In this document: in pieces, positions 58,300 to 64,000 of the stretch
How the letters are laid out: each line of letters begins with the position of its first letter
How positions within the stretch are numbered: the stretch's first letter is position 1
Assembly: GCF_964355755.1 (NCBI RefSeq)
Contig: NC_092673.1
Location: 34,111,648-34,175,647 of the forward strand
Source of the DNA: Antedon mediterranea
Lineage: Eukaryota > Echinodermata > Crinoidea > Comatulida > Antedonidae
Direction: 5' to 3'
Length of the DNA: 64,000 bases
Made by a program: the position numbers and the translations under genes
The notes under the pieces: generated by a model
What the model saw: the letters and a program-made list of their open reading frames with translations, nothing else
The model's database searches: none
Told to the model about the DNA's origin: nothing

Positions 58300-59882
58300 T
58301 TTGATATCGTCCTTAAACATCTTTGTGGTTTAGTGTGTAGTGGTTATTAAATATGGTGTAATATTGTGTTGTTGGCACGCTCATTCAATAGTAAACCTTT
58401 CAGTGGAGCAAGACAAGTAACAGTTGTGCTTTGGGAGCAGTTTTAGTTAATTTATTAATTAATATGCAATAGCATATATTTATATATATTTTTTTTTTTT
58501 GGAAAATTATTTTATTCAAATCAAATATTATATTATTATGTGGTTGTATGCATGCATTTGTATACTAGTTTTAATAAATAATTTATATAATTTTTATATT
58601 TAAAATTTGGGATATTCACTAAGGAAGTGATTTTAAATTTGTTGAATTTTGCTCCAAAGCGCAAACTTTCAGAGCCGCTTGTCTCTTGCCAAATCTAGTA
58701 TAACAACTCAAGCCTCTGAAATAGTATGGCCAAATGTAACGTAAACAAATTTATAAATCACAAAAAAATAAGACAATCTCAATAGAGTTTAGTTTGTGGG
58801 CTATAGAGATTACAATTGTATCCAGCTATCTGTTTAATGATACCAAATAGCATGCTAGAACATGCAAATTGTGCAATGGTTTATTCCACATGTGACATAA
58901 CATAACAACATATGTGTGCTAATTTTTAAGCTGGTAGTAGCCTGAAAATTGGCATACCTAGCTTAGAAAATCCATACAATAATAATAACCGATTGGTCTA
59001 TTGTCGATAGTGTCCCCTCACTGACGATTGATAAATATATAAATGTCCTACAGTAAAGTGTGCTAATGTAGATTCTCCATACCAGTGTCATTAGCCAGAG
59101 CTGGTTTATATGTCGCAATTTAAAAAAAAAATTATCTGTCCAAAAAAAATAATCGTCAAAGAATAGTAGAAGTTAGTGGATTATTTATTCAATATCTCGA
59201 CTAAGGTCGCATAGTATCGATTTTGATTTGTTTGTAATGTGATTGATAACTTATGTTCCGAAAACCTTGATTTAAAAAAAAAGAAATCAACCATTTTGAG
59301 TCTAAAAAAGGCTGAATATACAATCTTTGCTGCTATGACACGGCTGTGTAATAATATCTGCAAATGGATTTTATTTGCGATGCGATAGAATCTGACATTA
59401 ATGTATAACCCCATGACATTATCATCCTGATATTCACATTATCGTAACGTAAAGAGAATGTCTCATCCATCCAATTTTGTACTTACTGATGCGTAGCAGC
59501 AGTTTGAACAATTGCATATTTTGTGCAATGTTTTTTCTTAAATCCTATATTAAAGTACTAGCATTTAGGCAATCAATGTAGAGTTGTAACCCCGACGGCG
59601 GCAGCGTTCGTCTTGAAACAGATGGCCCTATCAGATACTAGACTTGCAGTTATCTGTCACTAAATAAACCACATTGCTAATGTACATCCACAATGTACCA
59701 GTAATCAGAAAATATTCATTTTCAATATTTGTCAGTAAAATGGTTTTATTTATCCTTTGAAGGATGTAATTTTAGAAGGTATTTTTAAGGATAACATTTT
59801 ATGGGGCAATTTGCCAGTTTTTTATTTGGGTGTTTTATTTTTCTAATGGAAAGAAAGTTATTGTTGATTAAAATGTAAACAT

Positions 59883-59943
59883 GATGACATCCTCAGATGA
59901 GGTATGACATCATCAGATGTGGTATGACATCATCAGATGTGAT
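59883..59943. repeat. Three-copy 20-bp repeat in the CPEB 3' UTR
   Basis: tatgacatcatcagatgtgg occurs twice exactly, with a first diverged copy gatgacatcctcagatgagg. Confidence 0.9.
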
Positions 59944-61104
59944 CCTGTAGGTTTGTTTCTAACACAGTATATCAAATACAAAGTGTCATTTGGCGAGTTT
60001 TGTGTTTTTTACAAAAACAATTTCAATCAGTATTTTTAATATTGTGAACATGTTGCTTGCTGTATAAATAGTAAGAAACAATACTCACTATTCGTTACAA
60101 AAATGTTTGCAATTTTGATGAATTTTTACATAATTTAATGGTTCCTATTTAAGATTTGAATTTAACAAGAAGTTTCAGACATCACATTTTTGCACTATAA
60201 TAACATAGAAAGATGTATAAATTAACATGTTTTAATGTTGTTTCCTTTTTATATCTTTTCCATAGGTTTATATTGAGGCAACAAAAAGAGTACATTTAGT
60301 TACTCGACCTTTTTATTTTTCTGTGCAGTATTTGCTACCTGTGATTATAAACAAAAAAAAAAGCTTTTTTATATATATATATATAATTTTTTCTCCTACC
60401 TTTTATATCAAAATCAAACCGTTGTGTATGTTTATGTATTTCTGATACCTCATATAGCTATGTATCCTACAAGTATGTTAATTCTGTCACTGAAATTTTT
60501 GAAGAATGTTTAATATTGTATAATTAATATTATTTATAATTTCACAAATCTGTAAATCAAAAAAAAAAAAAAAAAGAATTTGTTTATTTTTAAAATAAAT
60601 TTTAGAAACCAAGTTTTTCACTAAAGCTTTTAAGATTTTTTATAAATGACTAATTTTGATGTAAAAGAGTAATGCATGTTTGTTTGCATGGTCCTTTTGT
60701 ATTTTCTTAAATCTGTAACGTTATTAATAATAGTGATATTAACATTATTAATAATAGTTGTAATATTCGCATGATAATGGGTTTTTTACAAGGAATATTG
60801 GGTTGAAATTCTCCCTCCAGCATGGTATCGCGGCGTTTCTTAATTTTGTATGCCATCCATCAGGATATGGTGCTACCTACACTCATAATGGTTCGTCCGA
60901 AATGAGCTGCCACCCTAAATACCATGTGCTTGGGAATTATTTAATTAACATTTATCTCAATCAGGGCGACCAGTTTTTTAATTCTTTTCAGTGCAATATG
61001 ATGTGGAATGGTACAGAAATGTGATTTTTTGTTTTTATATTTGAAAAGTTTTCATAATATATTGTTATTTTTCCATTATATGGCAGCTTGTTTTGTAATT
61101 GTTC

Positions 61105-61110
61105 AATAAA
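61105..61110 (+). terminator. Candidate distal polyadenylation signal of CPEB
   Basis: AATAAA, with TTTTTAT, a cytoplasmic polyadenylation-type element, at 61032-61038 about 67 nt upstream. A dispersed repeat begins about 50 nt further on. Confidence 0.4.
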
Positions 61111-61159
61111 ACTATCTTCATGCAATGCCTGAAGATATTGGGTAGTATCAAAAGTGCAC

Positions 61160-61330
61160 TTCATATTCAGCAGTTAGAACCCATATTAAAAGGACATCTT
61201 TGGGACCAACGTGAGTTGGCCATAGGGTTAAAACAAGCTAACAAAAAACAAGCTGCTTGTTATTTTCCCGGGAAAGTGTCCCTTTAAAAGGGTGTCCTGA
61301 ATAAAGGCATACTAAAGCAAGGTTCTACTT
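61160..61330. repeat. Dispersed 'GGGGACACC' repeat copy
   Basis: agaacccatattaaaaggac, then atctttgggacca at the left, and gggaaagtgtccctttaaaa then gggtgtcctgaataaag at the right, repeat blocks seen at 762, 13148, 34300, 45230 and 50345. Confidence 0.55.
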
Positions 61331-63254
61331 TACTCTATTCTGCTACTATGTAGTATTTGAATTTATCTAATCAGTTACATCAAGAGTAGATCTATCCAAT
61401 ACATTAAATTCCTAGTTTGTTTGCCATCAACTGCAACAATTGTTTTTCCAAAACTGACTGGTAAAACAAATATTTTGCTCTTTTCCACATTTTTTGGTAA
61501 AATCTTATAGCCCTAACTGTAATTTACAGTACAAAAACAGTTAATTTGGGATAGTTTTATTGAACAACTGAATCTTTAGCACAGATAATGTGATCAGATT
61601 TAGTATAAAGTTGTTTTAGATTTTGTGGTAGTTGCTGTGGTTGAATTTTTGTTCAGATTTTCCGTTCAGTAGTTTATAAGAAATTAATTGTTTTCAGTTT
61701 AATATACAGATTCTTTATTTTGATTTTGTGGTTTTATTTATTTAATAGAAAAAGATTATTTGTTTTAAAAGTACTGCTTTTTGATTTCAATCGTAATTTA
61801 TTATTGCTGAATAAAGTATATGTTTTTTTTTCTTTTTTGTTATTAAGAATATGTATTTCTTTATGGAAAAATAATAGCAAGGTACTGTTGTTTTGTTTGA
61901 AAGGCTTTGCGGTGTCCATTCAGAATTTATCTTGTTTGTGTTATTTGTATATGGGAATTATATTAGATAAATATTTTTGTTGAATCTGAATTAATACCAA
62001 AGTTTATATGTTTTGGACAAAAAAAAAGTATAAAAAAAAACAATAACCCAAGAGGTAAACCTTATAACCGTTATTATTAGTGTGGTTTCTTTTTTATTTT
62101 TCACTTGATGTAATTCTTAATATTTGTTGGTTTTAAAAGAATGATTTTTTTTTTGTCAGTTTATATTTTCAAGTTATAAGTACTAATTTAGATTATTTAA
62201 GGTATTTTTAATATAAATTTTTCATATTAATAGCTTGTTTTTGTGGAAAGAATATTATAGAATAGTAGATATACGATGGTTTATACATTGATGGTAGATA
62301 TGTGTGTTATGTGTGCGAGGGAATCTTTGTATGCGTGTGCGTCTTCAATCCCACTCCATTACTTCTTACATTAAATCTTTTAAACGGTGCAAGTTGAATG
62401 GAGCTGTAGGTATAATGCGGATGGAATTACTAATTATACTCATAATGCAATAATACAGGGAATTCATATTGTACTATTAAACAACAAAAAAATATTTAAA
62501 CAAAATGTTATTATATTTAAACCATATAATAAACATACCCGTTTATTTACTACATTTATAACTTTTTCTTATAACAATTAAAAAACAAAAAAATATCTAG
62601 TACCTGCGATACAACCAACACCAATGTGGTACAGATTGTGGTCCAGTAATTGTTTAATCTTAAGGGACCATGTCAAAATGATGTTACTGCAGCAACTACA
62701 GTAACTACGCTGTTTATGCAATTATTTATAAACACCCTGTTTATTATAATAGTAAACATTGAAACAAAATAAAATCAATTGTAAAACCAGTAGAATCATT
62801 TTGACATGATCCCTAAGATAATCTGTAGAAACTACTCTTTATTATGGTAAATAATTGCGGCATAATTGCTGAGCACCATTATCTGGTAAAATTCGGTCTT
62901 AATTTATTACATGTTCTTCACATAAACCTAAAAAAAATTGTATAAGCGCAGCGACTCTTGTTCGGTCATTTACTGTAAACTAATGTGTTAGTAGACTTTT
63001 CTCACACTATCCACTTGCATTGTGTAACTATACATTGTGTGTTATGATACAAATAGCAAAAAAAACGCTCCATAGATAACCAGTGTAACTATGTAATCGA
63101 TGTATAGGAACTTAATAACAAACAGTATGTCGTTTCACAGTTTTTGGATTGGATTGCAAAGTGTAAAGCATTTCAGATCACATGAATATTATGTTTGAAT
63201 GTACATTGTACACATTTAGTATTCTTGTTTGAACCATAGAACCCCGTGAAAACA

Positions 63255-63330
63255 AGCAAAAATAACCTGGGATTTGAACCTAAACCGCTGTAAGACCACA
63301 ACACTGCCAGTTGATCTAAAAGACTTTACA
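63255..63330 (-). mobile_element. tRNA-like SINE head or tRNA pseudogene
   Basis: On the minus strand a B box ggttcaaatcc (63270-63280) follows an A-box-like tagatcaactgg by about 40 nt. The stems pair poorly, so a working tRNA is unlikely. Confidence 0.45.
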
Positions 63331-63480
63331 CTTACACATTGCAATACATAATGCGAAATGGCTTCTCGTTTTTAAACACTTAATTTCCAAATGAGTAATG
63401 TGAAACCCCGTACAATACTCTCTGCTTAATACAGATTTTAAATACAAATAGACAGTAAAGTCAATTTATATATACTTTTA

Positions 63481-63640
63481 TGATAATTTGCATATTTTTT
63501 TAACCGATTTCTTCAATAACTGTTGAAGCAATTTTTATATAGTTGTTTACCTAAAGTAATTTATAGAAACTTGATAATTTGCATATTTTTTTAAACCGAT
63601 TTGACTTCAATACAAGAAATTTTTATATATAGTAAATAAT
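63481..63640. repeat. 91-bp tandem duplication
   Basis: tgataatttgcatatttttt then taaccgattt at 63481 recurs at 63572 with small changes, followed by similar caatttttatatag ends. Confidence 0.75.
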
Positions 63641-64000
63641 CCAACTTGTACCGGGTGACTTTTTTACTATGCACTAAGGGGCCGTGTGCAAAATCCAGTT
63701 GTGTTTGATAGAAGTGATTTTGATATAGAATTAATTTTTCTATTTAAATCAACATTGTAATTTTGGGAAACAGATATTGTATATATGTTGTATTCATTTT
63801 ATAATAATTATTACATTATTTTTCTTCCAGACTTCTTCCCATTAAGTACTGGTGTGTATAATAATAACAGAGTATTTTTTCCAAAAGGCTCGCTCTAAAT
63901 CACCTTGTTTTCTGAAAAATCAGTTTTAATAGAAAGAAAAATATGCGTAATATCCTTAAAAAACATTATATACAATAAAATGGCGTCGATATTAGGGTTT

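Larger units (their letters stand above)
58300..61110 (+). other. Probable CPEB 3' UTR
   Basis: AT-rich DNA after the CPEB stop, without a convincing coding exon. It holds several TTTTAT-type elements that CPEB proteins can bind, a three-copy 20-bp repeat at 59883-59943, a (TA)n run near 60370 and an A16 run near 60560. An open stretch at 60803-61024 is unremarkable. The end is set by the AATAAA at 61105-61110, but an earlier AATAAA near 58574 could also serve. Confidence 0.45.
61111..64000. other. Intergenic DNA after CPEB
   Basis: No coding exon recognised. It contains a 'GGGGACACC' dispersed repeat at 61160-61330, a tRNA-like SINE head at 63255-63330 (minus strand) and a 91-bp tandem duplication at 63481-63640. 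Confidence 0.45.

Noticed and set aside
60803-61024. 73-codon frame in the CPEB 3' UTR
   Set aside because: No recognised domain or splice link. It lies between the CPEB stop and the candidate poly(A) signal.

Overview
This is a 64 kb stretch of AT-rich animal nuclear DNA carrying two intron-split protein genes, both on the + strand, in a background full of satellites and short non-autonomous transposons. Spliced genes with canonical GT-AG introns, AATAAA signals, a Cys-loop receptor gene and a CPEB gene show it is metazoan. My best guess is an invertebrate deuterostome such as an echinoderm or hemichordate. That guess rests on overall style and is not proven.

Layout. 1-17.2 kb is intergenic DNA rich in repeats: an 18-copy 79/82-bp satellite, 67-bp, 63-bp, 72-bp and 100-bp tandem arrays, a foldback element and a LINE 3' end. 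17.7-26.4 kb holds a nicotinic acetylcholine receptor (nAChR) subunit gene. Six coding exons are readable to the stop codon, and only the signal-peptide exon is unassigned. The subunit is of non-alpha type, lacking the loop C vicinal cysteines, but keeps the pore residues of a cation channel. 26.4-35.3 kb is intergenic and contains an orphan signal-peptide-like exon at 31.8 kb. 35.3-58.3 kb holds a complete eight-exon gene for a 705-residue cytoplasmic polyadenylation element-binding protein of the CPEB2/3/4 (Orb2) class. It has a glutamine-rich amino terminus, two RRMs and a ZZ-type zinc finger. 58.3-61.1 kb is its probable 3' UTR, and the rest is intergenic.

The two genes have no evident functional link: one is a synaptic-type ion channel and the other a translational regulator. 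The introns and flanks hold at least six families of short dispersed elements. Three have PIF/Harbinger-like or foldback structure and sit in the CPEB introns, two of them within 45 bp of a splice donor. A 1.08 kb element with 41-bp perfect terminal inverted repeats lies in CPEB intron 5.

I found no operon-like, CRISPR-like, viral or other clearly new gene system. The most unusual signals are structural: a satellite whose two length variants are arranged symmetrically, a heavily over-represented palindromic octamer (TAGGCCTA), a 27-bp perfect inverted repeat in a CPEB intron, and a minisatellite grown from the B-box region of a tRNA-Gly-derived SINE. All counts were made by eye.
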